Positions 17,904 to 26,359 of a stretch of DNA of 64,000 nucleotides are shown here, in pieces. Under the pieces are notes generated by a model that did not search any database, was not told the DNA's origin, and worked only from the letters and a program-made list of their open reading frames with translations. The stretch is from Chenggangzhangella methanolivorans (lineage in GTDB: Bacteria; Pseudomonadota; Alphaproteobacteria; Rhizobiales; Methylopilaceae). Made by a program: the position numbers and the translations under genes. Position 1 is the first letter of the stretch. Every line of letters begins with the position of its first letter. The stretch spans positions 992,001 to 1,056,000 of the forward strand of contig NZ_CP081869.1 in the NCBI RefSeq assembly GCF_019797865.1, given 5' to 3'.

Positions 17904-19094
17904 TCAGCTCCGCGCCTTCGCCTTTTCCGGCTTCAGGCGCAGGATGCCGCCTTCCTCGCTGTCGGTGAGGACGTAGAGCAGCCCGTCCGGGCCCTGCCGG
18001 ACGTCGCGGATGCGCTCGCCGAGGTCGTTGAGCAGGCGCTCCTCATGCGTGACCTTGGCCCCGTCGAGCTCGAGCCGCGCGAGCGTCGGGATAGCGAGGC
18101 CGCCGACGAAGGCCGAGCCCTTCCAGGCCGGATAGGCGTCGCCCGTATAGAAGACGAGGCCCGAGGCGCCGATCGAGGGCACCCAATAGTGCACCGGCTG
18201 CTCCATGCCCTCCTTCTCGGAAGGGCCGATGTCGGTGCCGGAATACTCCTTGCCGTAGGTGATGACCGGCCAGCCGTAGTTCTTGCCGGGCTCGGGGCGG
18301 TTCAGCTCGTCGCCGCCGCGCGGGCCGTGCTCGGTCGTCCAGAGCTTGCCGTCCGCCGGGTTGATGGCCGCTCCCTGAACGTTGCGGTGGCCGTAGGACC
18401 AGATCTCGGGCTTGGCCTTCGGGTCGTCGGCGAAGGGGTTGCCGGCCGCCGGCTGGCCCTCGCGCGTGAGGCGCACGATCTTGCCGAGCGTCTCGTCGAG
18501 CGCCTGGCTCTTGACGCGGAACTCGCGGTCCGAGCGCTCGCCGGTCGTCACGAACATCGTGTTGTCGGCGGCGAAGACGATGCGCGAGCCGAAATGCTTG
18601 GTGGAGGCGTATTTCGGGGCCTGGCGCCAGATCACCTCAACGTCTTCGAGCCGCGCGCCGTTGGCCGCGAGCTTGCCGCGGGCGAGCGCCGTGCCGTTGA
18701 CGCCGCCTTCGCCGGCCTCGGAGAAGGTGAAGTAGACGAAGCGCGTGTCGGCGAAGTCCGGCGCGACCGCGACGTCGAGCAGGCCCCCCTGCCCGCGCGC
18801 GTCGACCTTGGGCATGCCGGTGACCGGCGCCGACAGCTTGCCGTCGGGCGAGGCGATGCGCAGGCGCCCGGCCTTTTCGGTCACGAGCATCTTGCCGTCG
18901 GGCAGGAAGGCGAGGCCCCAGGGCCGCTCCAGCCCCTCGGCCACCGTCTCGATCGAGAACGACTGCTTCTCCGAGGCGACGACCTCGGAGGGCTTCTTCG
19001 ACTGCGCGAGCGCGAGCGAAGCCCCGCCCGCCGCCACCGCCGCGACCGCGGCCGCCGCCATCAGCGCTTTCCTGCCAGCGTACGGAAACGCCAT
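17904..19094 (-). CDS. PQQ-type sugar dehydrogenase, soluble glucose/aldose dehydrogenase family
   Basis: 396 residues with a signal peptide (residues 1-31, ending ASLALAQ). The six-bladed propeller family is shown by ERPWGLAFLPDGKMLVTEKA, GGLLDVAVAPDFADTRFVYF, SRIVFAADNTMFVTTGERSD, IWSYGHRNVQGAAINPADGK, the catalytic-loop region TEHGPRGGDELNRPEPGKNY and GWPVITYGKEYSGT. The conserved HRN and EHGP..GDE segments are intact. It is periplasmic; the substrate is unknown. The open frame upstream to 19424 is noise; the ATG at 19094 is followed by the signal. It lies between the flgH and flgE operons but is not flagellar. Confidence 0.88.
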   Translation of the reverse strand: MAFPYAGRKALMAAAAVAAVAAGGASLALAQSKKPSEVVASEKQSFSIETVAEGLERPWGLAFLPDGKMLVTEKAGRLRIASPDGKLSAPVTGMPKVDARGQGGLLDVAVAPDFADTRFVYFTFSEAGEGGVNGTALARGKLAANGARLEDVEVIWRQAPKYASTKHFGSRIVFAADNTMFVTTGERSDREFRVKSQALDETLGKIVRLTREGQPAAGNPFADDPKAKPEIWSYGHRNVQGAAINPADGKLWTTEHGPRGGDELNRPEPGKNYGWPVITYGKEYSGTDIGPSEKEGMEQPVHYWVPSIGASGLVFYTGDAYPAWKGSAFVGGLAIPTLARLELDGAKVTHEERLLNDLGERIRDVRQGPDGLLYVLTDSEEGGILRLKPEKAKARS

Positions 19095-19339
19095 GTCGAA
19101 GCTCCTTGGCCGAAGGTCAGGTCGTCGGGCGCGAGCCGCCGCATGGCGACTGGTCCCGTTCACGGCGGCAGATATGTCCCAGACGATCGAGATCAAATCA
19201 CGACGGATCACGCGCGTGTCATGGAGGCTCGCCGCGCCCGGCGCTTTCGCCCCGGCAGTTCTTGCCGCCCGGCAACGGCTACATGGACCCGGCGAAAGCG
19301 CCCATCCAATAAGGCTTTGATTCGAAACGATTTTCAATA

Positions 19340-19355
19340 TGGCCCACGGCTTGCT
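19340..19355 (+). promoter_or_regulatory. Sigma-54 promoter of flgE
   Basis: TGGCCCACGGCTTGCT has -24 GG (19341-19342) and -12 GC (19353-19354) ten bases apart and the TTGCW end is perfect. Predicted start is near 19366, about 58 bases before the flgE ATG. Hook genes are sigma-54-dependent in Caulobacter. Confidence 0.75.
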
Positions 19356-19423
19356 CCGGGGATCTCGGGAATTTTCGTGGCGCCATGGGGCCCACGTCCG
19401 GGGTCGCTGTTCTGGAGACGGCA

Positions 19424-20785
19424 ATGGGTATCTTCAACGCTCTGCAGACCGCGGTGAGCGGGCTTCAGGCCCAGTCCTTCGCGCTCGACAACATTTCGGG
19501 CAACATCGCGAACTCGCAGACCGCGGCCTACAAGCGGACCGACACCTCCTTCGCCGACCTCGTGCTCGGCGGCGACCTCAACTTCCGCCGCCAGGTCTCG
19601 GGCTCGGTGCAGGCGTTCTCGCGCCAGACCAACGATGTCGGCGGCGTGGTGCAGCCCGCGAACTCTGGCACCTCGATCGCGGTCAACGGACAGGGCTTCC
19701 TGATCGTGGCCTCGAGCCTCGGCGACCAGAACGGCTCGCAGGACTTCAGCGGCGACCTCTACACCCGCCGCGGCGACTTCGAGTTCGACCGCAACGGCTA
19801 TCTGGTCAACGGCGCCGGCTACTACCTGAAGGGCATCGCGGTTGATCCGGTCACCGGCAACCGCGTCGGCTCGACGCCCGAGCCGATCCGCCTGCAGAAC
19901 GACAGCTATCCGGCGACCGTCACCAGCTCGATCAACTACCGGGCCAACCTGCCGACTGAGCCGCAGACCACCAATTACGACGCGGCCGACCCGAACTCCT
20001 GGCTGCTCGACGGCACGATCACCGGCGACGTGACGGCCGACCAGAGCACGGCGTTCATGGCGAGCACGATCCCGGGCGACGCCATCACGGTCTACGACAG
20101 CACCGGCGGCGCGCATGACGTGCAGTTCCGCTGGGGCAAGACCGCGAACGGCGACCCGACGGCGACGCCGCCGACCGAAGACACCTGGGCGATGTTCTAC
20201 CAGTCCGACACCAACGCGACCGGGACCGACACGGCCTGGACCAAGGTCGGCGACTACAGCTTCGACGCCAAGGGCGCGCTGACCTCGCCGGTCGGCGGCT
20301 CGACCACCATCACGGGCATGACGCTGAACGGCGCGAACATCGGGAACGTCAGCGTCGACAGCGGCACGGGGCTGACCCAGTACGCCGACAGCAACGGCAC
20401 GACGACCACCAAGGCGATCTCGCAGAACGGCAACGCCTCCGGCACCGCCCAGAGCGTCGAGATCGCGGACGGCGGCAAGGTCAACGTGACCTATTCGAAC
20501 GGCAAGACCCGCACCTTGTTCGAGGTCCCGGTCGTGACCTTCACGGCCGAGAACCGCCTAGCCCATCTCGACGGCGGCGCCTACGCCCAGACGGTCGCCT
20601 CCGGCGCGCCGCTCAGCGGCGACGCGTCCGGCGCGATCGTCGGCTCGGCGATCGAGCTGTCGAACGTCGACATCGCGGACGAGTTCACGAAGATGATCGT
20701 CACCCAGCAGGCCTACTCGGCCAACACGCGCGTGGTCTCCACCGCAGACGACATGCTTCAGGAAACGTTAAGCATGATCCGCTGA
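19424..20785 (+). CDS. flgE: FlgE, flagellar hook protein
   Basis: Structural protein of the hook. 453 residues from ATG 19424 (MGIFNALQTAVSGLQAQSFA). Hook signatures: LDNISGNIANSQTAAYKRTD, an internal GQGFLIVASS, YTRRGDFEFDRNGYLVNGAG, and at the C-terminus IELSNVDIADEFTKMIVTQQ followed by AYSANTRVVSTADDMLQETL. The open frame extends 39 bases upstream, but the sigma-54 promoter and GAGACGGCA before the ATG fit 19424. A stem-loop at 20830 follows. Confidence 0.94.
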   Translation: MGIFNALQTAVSGLQAQSFALDNISGNIANSQTAAYKRTDTSFADLVLGGDLNFRRQVSGSVQAFSRQTNDVGGVVQPANSGTSIAVNGQGFLIVASSLGDQNGSQDFSGDLYTRRGDFEFDRNGYLVNGAGYYLKGIAVDPVTGNRVGSTPEPIRLQNDSYPATVTSSINYRANLPTEPQTTNYDAADPNSWLLDGTITGDVTADQSTAFMASTIPGDAITVYDSTGGAHDVQFRWGKTANGDPTATPPTEDTWAMFYQSDTNATGTDTAWTKVGDYSFDAKGALTSPVGGSTTITGMTLNGANIGNVSVDSGTGLTQYADSNGTTTTKAISQNGNASGTAQSVEIADGGKVNVTYSNGKTRTLFEVPVVTFTAENRLAHLDGGAYAQTVASGAPLSGDASGAIVGSAIELSNVDIADEFTKMIVTQQAYSANTRVVSTADDMLQETLSMIR

Positions 20786-20829
20786 GGTAAATCACCTCGA
20801 CGGCAAAGTAAGGCATCATCGTTTCGCCA

Positions 20830-20879
20830 GAGACGGAGCGGAAGACGCTCAATCGGCTTCTTTCGCTTCGTCTCCTTTT
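20830..20879 (+). terminator. Stem-loop between flgE and flgK
   Basis: GAGACGGAGCGGAAGA (20830-20845) pairs with TCTTTCGCTTCGTCTC (20859-20874) using two G-U pairs, a 16-base stem with a 13-base loop, followed by CTTTTG. It ends 45 bases after the flgE stop and 53 bases before flgK, so it may attenuate transcription into flgK. Confidence 0.7.
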
Positions 20880-20931
20880 GTCCTGAAACGGCCTCGCCAC
20901 GTGCGCGGCCGGACAGTCCGGGAGACGGGCA

Positions 20932-22761
20932 ATGGGTCTGTCGAGCGCGCTCGGCGCAGCCCTGTCGGGGCTCAAGGCCAGCCAGGCCGGGCTCGACCTC
21001 GTGGCGTCCAACGTCGCGAACGCCAACACGGTCGGCTACGTCAAGCGCAGCCTCGTCACCGAGCAGTCGGTGGCGGGCGGCGTCACGACCGGCGTGCGCG
21101 TCGACGACATCCGCCGCGAGCTCGACGCCTATCTGCAGCGCCAGCTCCGGACCGAGTCCTCGGGCGCGGCCTACGCCTCGACCCGCGCCACCTATCTCTC
21201 CCAGCTCCAGTCCACCTTCGGCACGCCCGGCGGCGACCTCTCGCTCGACACGCTCGTCTCGGACTTCTCGAGCTCGCTCGACGCGCTCGCGACGACGCCC
21301 GACAATCAGGCGACGCGCGCAGGCGTCCTCGCCGCGGCGCAGACGCTCGCCCAGCAGCTGAACGCCGCCTCGACCGACGTGCAGGCGCTCCGCTCGCAGG
21401 CCGATCTCGGCATGAAGTCGGGGGTCGACCAGGCCAATGCGGCGCTGAAGACCATCGAGAAGCTCAACAAGGACATCACCGTCGCGCGCGCCAACGGGCA
21501 GACGCCGACCGGGCTGCTCGACCAGCGCGACCAGGCGATCGACGCGCTGTCGGGCCTCATGGACGTCAAGATCGACGAGCTCGCCGACGGGCAGCTCCGC
21601 ATCAAGACGCAGAGCGGGCTGTCGCTGTTCGAGGGCGGGGTCGCGGCGACGCTCGAATTCGAGCCGACCTCGACGATCGTGGCCGGCGACTCGGTCGCGA
21701 ACGGCTCGCTCGGAACCATCAAGCTCACCCGTCCCTCCGGCTTTTCCGCCGACCTTCTCGCCGACGGCGCGCTGCGGTCCGGCGCGCTGAAGTCGCTCGC
21801 GGATCTGCGCGACAAGACGCTGCCGCAGGCGCAAGGCCAGCTCGACGAGCTCGCCGCCAACCTCGCGCAGGCGTTCAGCTCGAAGACGGTCGCGGGAACG
21901 GCGATCACGGGCGGCGTCGACCTCACGACGCAGAACGCGCTCGCCGGCGACCGGCTGAGCGTCTCCTACACGTCAGGCGGCGTCACGAAGTCGGTGACGA
22001 TCGTCAATGTCGGCGACCCGTCGGCCCTGCCGCTCGACGACGCGCTCACCGCCGACCCGAACGACACGGTGATCGGCGTCGACTTCTCCTCCCCGACCGC
22101 CGCCGCCGACCTCGACGCGGCGCTTGCGGCCAAGGGGATCGCGATCGACGCGAGCGCGAGCGCGACCGGCTTCGCCTTCACCTCCGGTGATCCGGCGCTC
22201 ATGATCGCCGGCGGCTCCTCGAAGCTCACCGCCACGGCGCTGTCGGGCGACGGGCTCGCGATTCCGCTGTTCGTCGACGGCTCGGGCTCCAAGCCCTTTT
22301 CGGGCAGCCTCGACGGCGGCTCGCAGCAGGCGGGCTTCGCGGCGCGCATCACGGTCAATCCGGCGCTTCTGGCCGACGACTCCAAGCTCGTGGCCTATGA
22401 CGCGACGACCGCGGCCGGCGATCCGGCGCGCGCCGAATATCTGCGCGACGCGCTGACCGCCGACCGCAGCTTCTCGGCCTCGAGCGGCCTCGGCTCGACG
22501 AACCGGCCCTTCACCGGCTCGATCGCGGAGTTCGCAAACGGCGTCATCGCCAACCAGGCGAGCGCGAGCGCGTCGGCGACCCGCGTCGCCGACGGCCAGT
22601 CGCTCGTCGTCTCGACGCTGACCGACAGCTATTCGGCGGCCTCCGGCGTCAACACCGACGAGGAGATGGGTCGCCTGATCCAGCTCCAGACCGCTTATGG
22701 GGCGAACGCCCGCGTCATCTCCACCGTGAAGGAGATGATGGACATGCTGATGAACATCTGA
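20932..22761 (+). CDS. flgK: FlgK, hook-filament junction protein 1
   Basis: 609 residues, first of the two junction proteins. N-terminus MGLSSALGAALSGLKASQAG then LDLVASNVANANTVGYVKRS is the FlgK signature, and the C-terminus NTDEEMGRLIQLQTAYGANA followed by RVISTVKEMMDMLMNI completes the D0 coiled coil. The central region is Ser/Ala/Asp-rich and variable as usual. flgL begins eight bases after its stop, so the two are co-translated. Confidence 0.94.
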   Translation: MGLSSALGAALSGLKASQAGLDLVASNVANANTVGYVKRSLVTEQSVAGGVTTGVRVDDIRRELDAYLQRQLRTESSGAAYASTRATYLSQLQSTFGTPGGDLSLDTLVSDFSSSLDALATTPDNQATRAGVLAAAQTLAQQLNAASTDVQALRSQADLGMKSGVDQANAALKTIEKLNKDITVARANGQTPTGLLDQRDQAIDALSGLMDVKIDELADGQLRIKTQSGLSLFEGGVAATLEFEPTSTIVAGDSVANGSLGTIKLTRPSGFSADLLADGALRSGALKSLADLRDKTLPQAQGQLDELAANLAQAFSSKTVAGTAITGGVDLTTQNALAGDRLSVSYTSGGVTKSVTIVNVGDPSALPLDDALTADPNDTVIGVDFSSPTAAADLDAALAAKGIAIDASASATGFAFTSGDPALMIAGGSSKLTATALSGDGLAIPLFVDGSGSKPFSGSLDGGSQQAGFAARITVNPALLADDSKLVAYDATTAAGDPARAEYLRDALTADRSFSASSGLGSTNRPFTGSIAEFANGVIANQASASASATRVADGQSLVVSTLTDSYSAASGVNTDEEMGRLIQLQTAYGANARVISTVKEMMDMLMNI

Positions 22762-22769
22762 GGGCGCTC

Positions 22770-24326
22770 ATGACGTCGATCGGGCCCTACGCCGCAAGCG
22801 GCATCGGACGGCCAAGCCTCACCAGAGCGCTAGCCGACATCAACTCGAACCTCGACAGCCTGTCGGTGCAGCTTGCGACCGGCAAGGCCTCGCAGAGCTA
22901 TGCGGGCCTGGGCGACGGCGCCGCGACCTCGCTCGCGATGCGTTCGAAGCTCGGCCAGATCGCGTCCTACCAGTCGGTCAACGCGACGGTGAACACGCGC
23001 GTCTCGTTGATGAACACGACGCTCGAGCGGCTCGACGACCTCGCCGCCGAATACAAGCTCACCGACCCGAACGAGTTCATGCTGACGTCGGGCTCGGTCA
23101 CGATCGCGCAGAGCCAGGCGGCCGTCGACCTCAAGGAGGCGATCGCCGCGCTCAATCTCGACGTCGGCGGCCGCTACGCGTTCTCCGGCCGCTCGACCGA
23201 CGTGAAGCCGGTGATCTCGGCCGAGGCGATGCTCGCCGACGACGGCCAGAAGGCGGGCCTGCGGACCGTGATCTCCGAGCGCAAGCTCGCCGATCTCGGC
23301 GCGGACGGGCGCGGACGGCTGTCGGTCTCGGCCGCCTCCGGCGGAAGCTTCTCGGTGTCGGAGACCGGCGCCGGGCCGTTCGGCTTCAAGATCACCTCGC
23401 TCTCCTCGTCCATGACCAACGGCGTCGCGAGCGGCCCGACGGGCACGCCGCCTGCGGTCACGCTCGGCTTCACGGGCCAGCCGAACGTCGGCGACCAGGC
23501 GCGCGTCGGCCTCACAATGCCGGACGGCACCACCACCGAGATCACGCTTTCGGCCAAGGGAGCCGACGACTCCTCCGCGCTCCAGAGGGGCGAGTTCCGC
23601 ATCGGCGCGACCCCGGAGGAGACCGCGGCCAACATGCAGGCGGCCTTCGACGGCGCGCTCAAGACCGCGGCCTCGACCGAGCTCACCTCGGCGTCCGCCA
23701 TGCAGGCCGGAACCGAGTTCTTCGACGTCGCGCCGGGCGCCGAGCCCTCGCGCGTCGCGGGCTTCGACGGGACCTATGCAAGCGACGCCGAGCGCATCGC
23801 GGCGCTCCAGTCCGCGACCTCGCTCGATTCGACCGGCACGGCCGACAAGACGGTCGCCTGGTATGTGGGCGACGACGCCGCCGGCGACCCGCGCCTCACG
23901 GCCGCGGCCAAGATCGACGACGGCATCAGCGTCGCCTATGGCGCGCGGGCGAACGAGGACGGGCCGCGCCGCGTGGTGCAGACGCTCGCCGTGTTCTCCG
24001 CCATGACGTTCTCGGCCGACGACGCCGACGCCAAGGGGCGTTATGCGGCGCTCGCCACCCGCACGGTCTCGACGCTCGGCGACGCCAAGGCCTCGAGCGA
24101 CATCCAGACGATGGCGGTCGACCTCGCGCAGGTCTCGACCTCCATCAAGGCCGCGAACACGCGCCACTCGGCGTCCAAGACCATGGCCGAAAACCTGATC
24201 TCGAACGTCGAGGACGTGTCGAAGGAAGAGGTCGCGGCCAAGATCCTGTCGCTGCAGAACCAGCTGCAGGCGAGCTATCAGGTGGCCGCGAACCTCAGCC
24301 AGCTCTCGCTCGTCAACTTCCTCTGA
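22770..24326 (+). CDS. flgL: FlgL, hook-filament junction protein 3
   Basis: 518 residues, second junction protein and flagellin homologue. Flagellin-like N-terminus (ADINSNLDSLSVQLATGKAS) and C-terminus (NVEDVSKEEVAAKILSLQNQ then LQASYQVAANLSQLSLVNFL) are clear. The conserved block VGGRYAFSGRSTDVKPVI identifies FlgL rather than flagellin. It is longer than enteric FlgL (about 320) because of an insertion of about 200 residues in the middle, a common feature in Rhizobiales. Confidence 0.92.
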   Translation: MTSIGPYAASGIGRPSLTRALADINSNLDSLSVQLATGKASQSYAGLGDGAATSLAMRSKLGQIASYQSVNATVNTRVSLMNTTLERLDDLAAEYKLTDPNEFMLTSGSVTIAQSQAAVDLKEAIAALNLDVGGRYAFSGRSTDVKPVISAEAMLADDGQKAGLRTVISERKLADLGADGRGRLSVSAASGGSFSVSETGAGPFGFKITSLSSSMTNGVASGPTGTPPAVTLGFTGQPNVGDQARVGLTMPDGTTTEITLSAKGADDSSALQRGEFRIGATPEETAANMQAAFDGALKTAASTELTSASAMQAGTEFFDVAPGAEPSRVAGFDGTYASDAERIAALQSATSLDSTGTADKTVAWYVGDDAAGDPRLTAAAKIDDGISVAYGARANEDGPRRVVQTLAVFSAMTFSADDADAKGRYAALATRTVSTLGDAKASSDIQTMAVDLAQVSTSIKAANTRHSASKTMAENLISNVEDVSKEEVAAKILSLQNQLQASYQVAANLSQLSLVNFL

Positions 24327-24383
24327 ACGACGTGAGGCCGACGTGAGCGGGCGTGCTAAGCGCCGGGGCTGACGGCGGAGGGA

Positions 24384-24481
24384 CCGTCATGCCCGCGCGC
24401 AGCGCGGGTATCCACGACTTCGGCGCAGAGCTCCACGATCCCAGAAAGTCGTGGATGCCCGGCCGCCGCCGGGCGTGACGG
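24384..24481. repeat. Palindromic intergenic repeat, family A copy 7
   Basis: A copy of the element seen at 9258-10289, in opposite internal orientation: CCGTCATGCCCGCGCGCAGC at the left, GTCGTGGATGCCCGGCCGCC and GGGCGTGACGG at the right. It fills the gap between convergent flgL and the sulfatase gene. Confidence 0.8.
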
Positions 24482-24525
24482 CGGCGGGAGACGCAGCCGC
24501 GGCGGAAAACGCCCCCTCGCCCGGT

Positions 24526-26046
24526 TCAGTCGTCGTCGTCGGCCGCCGCGACCTCGGACGACTTCGCGCCAAGGGCCGGCGGCGCCGGCGTCTTGGGGAC
24601 GCGCTCCAGCATCTTCGCGACCCGGTCCCGCTCGCTCTTTCGCTCCGCCAGATTGGTCCATTCGTAAGGATCGACGCGGTGGTCGTAGAGCTCGAGGTCG
24701 CCGTTTCCGTAGGCGATCAGCCGGTGGCTCTCCGTGCGCACCGAGAAATGCAGGTCGCGCCGCGCCTTTGAGATCTTCGCCGGATCGTCTCCGTCGACGT
24801 CGAAGGCCCAGGACGAGACCACCGCGTCGCGCGCGCTTTTGGCCTTTCCCTTCAGGAACGCCGCATGGTCGGCGCCGTCGATGTCGTCGGGACGGTCGAC
24901 GCCGGCCAGGCTCGTCAGGGTCTTGTAGAGGTCGGTGGTCGAAAACAGCGCGCGGCTCGCCCGCGGCTTCACGCCCGGGCCGGCGAAGATCACCGGCACG
25001 CGCAAAGCGCGCTCCCAGAGCGTGAACTTCTGCCACGTGCACTTCTCGCCGAGCTGCCAGCCGTGGTCGCTCCAGACCACGACGATCGTGTTCGAGGCGT
25101 TCGGGCCCTTCGCCAGCCCGTCGAGCGCGACGCCGATCGCGTCGTCGGCCTCGGCGATGCAGGCGAGGTAGCCCTTCACATAGGCCTTCCACGCGCCCTT
25201 GCCCGCGATGTCGAGATGGTCCGAATAGCGCTGCCGCGCCATCGCGCGCCCGGCCTCGGGCAGATCCTTGACGTCCTCGTTCCTGGCCATCGCGCTGTGA
25301 AGCGTGTCGAGCGCGCCGAGCGGGTACGGCATCTCGTCGGCTTGGGGGAAGCGGTCGAAATAGGTCTGCGGCGCGACCCATTTGGGATGAGGCTTGCGCA
25401 GGCCGAAGGCGGCGAAGAACGGCCGGTCGTGGCGTTTGGAGAGATGCTTCTCCACCATGAGCCTCGCGCAGCGCATGTCCTCGGTCTTTTCGCGCGTTCC
25501 TTCGGCCCGCCAGATCAGCGGCTCCTTGCCGGTGTCGGCCCATTGCGGCCGCGGCAGCGGGTCGGTCCATGAGGCGGGATCGTTGGGCGCTGTGTTCCAG
25601 CGCCAGTCCATGTGATGGATCTTGCCGGTGTAGGTCGTGAGGTAGCCTGCGTCCTTGAAGGCGCGCACGAGCGAGACGCGGTCGGGCGCGACCCGCGGCC
25701 AGTTCAAGCAGGCGTTGGTGTAGATGCCGGTGCGCCACGGATAGCGCCCGAACAGGACCGCGGCGCGCGCCGCCTGGCAGACCGGCGCGTCGGCATAGGC
25801 GCGGTGGAGGCCGACGCCCTGCCCCGCCAGCCGGTCGAGATTGGGCGTGGAGGCGAGCGGATAGCCGCCCTGCCACCCGGTCCAGTCGTTCATGTCGTCG
25901 ATCGCGACGAAGAAGACGTTCGGCCGGTCGCCGCCTTTCGGGGCCCTGGCGACCGCAGGCGCCGCCATCGCCGCCGCGCCGAGGGCCGCGCCGGCCGCGG
26001 CCTCGGCTCCGTTAACGAGCAACCGCCGCCGAGTGAGTGGTTCCAC
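24526..26046 (-). CDS. Sulfatase of the iduronate-2-sulfatase-like group, Tat-type signal
   Basis: 506 residues. N-terminus LTRRRLLVNGAEAAAGAALG is a Tat-type signal with RRR. Then RPNVFFVAIDDMNDWTGWQG (metal-binding Asp pair), the nucleophile region APVCQAARAAVLFGRYPWRT, GYLTTYTGKIHH (Lys/His pair) and VVVWSDHGWQLGEKCTWQKF (metal-binding Asp/His). The formylglycine motif is C-Q-A-A-R in place of the usual C-x-P-S-R; Ala at position three is known in the family, but position four also deviates. Periplasmic sulfate-ester hydrolase; substrate unknown. It interrupts the flagellar cluster and is transcribed against it. Confidence 0.87.
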   Translation of the reverse strand: MEPLTRRRLLVNGAEAAAGAALGAAAMAAPAVARAPKGGDRPNVFFVAIDDMNDWTGWQGGYPLASTPNLDRLAGQGVGLHRAYADAPVCQAARAAVLFGRYPWRTGIYTNACLNWPRVAPDRVSLVRAFKDAGYLTTYTGKIHHMDWRWNTAPNDPASWTDPLPRPQWADTGKEPLIWRAEGTREKTEDMRCARLMVEKHLSKRHDRPFFAAFGLRKPHPKWVAPQTYFDRFPQADEMPYPLGALDTLHSAMARNEDVKDLPEAGRAMARQRYSDHLDIAGKGAWKAYVKGYLACIAEADDAIGVALDGLAKGPNASNTIVVVWSDHGWQLGEKCTWQKFTLWERALRVPVIFAGPGVKPRASRALFSTTDLYKTLTSLAGVDRPDDIDGADHAAFLKGKAKSARDAVVSSWAFDVDGDDPAKISKARRDLHFSVRTESHRLIAYGNGDLELYDHRVDPYEWTNLAERKSERDRVAKMLERVPKTPAPPALGAKSSEVAAADDDD

Positions 26047-26221
26047 GTCCGCGCTCCCCCCAAAACCGCAGGACGGCGGACGCTAGCAAGTTTTTATATA
26101 ATGTCTATTGATTTAGTATTTTGTATGTCGCCTTTGGCCTGGCATGCCTGCGTTTCTTGGGGCTGGGCGACCGTCGCGGCCATGCGGCCAAACATGACGC
26201 CAAGGCCTTGAAAACGCTCCA

Positions 26222-26287
26222 TTAACCATACGGCTCGCTTTGGCGCGAAGCCGTGGAATCCCGGAGGTCGAATTAACTCCTGCTTAG
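26222..26287 (+). promoter_or_regulatory. CtrA-like elements upstream of flagellin 1
   Basis: TTAACCAT at 26222-26229 is a consensus CtrA half site. TTAACTCCTGCTTAG at 26273-26287 is TTAA-N7-TTAG, one base off the full box, and its core TTAACTCCTG is identical to the box upstream of flagellin 2 (28062). The 313-base gap before the flagellin also contains an AT-rich stretch at 26080-26125, the probable sulfatase promoter. Confidence 0.55.
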
Positions 26288-26359
26288 AGGGCCGGGCCCG
26301 ATTGTCCGCACGTGCTTCAGGACGAGGCGCTTCAAAACTCCTAGGACAGGAGAACTACC

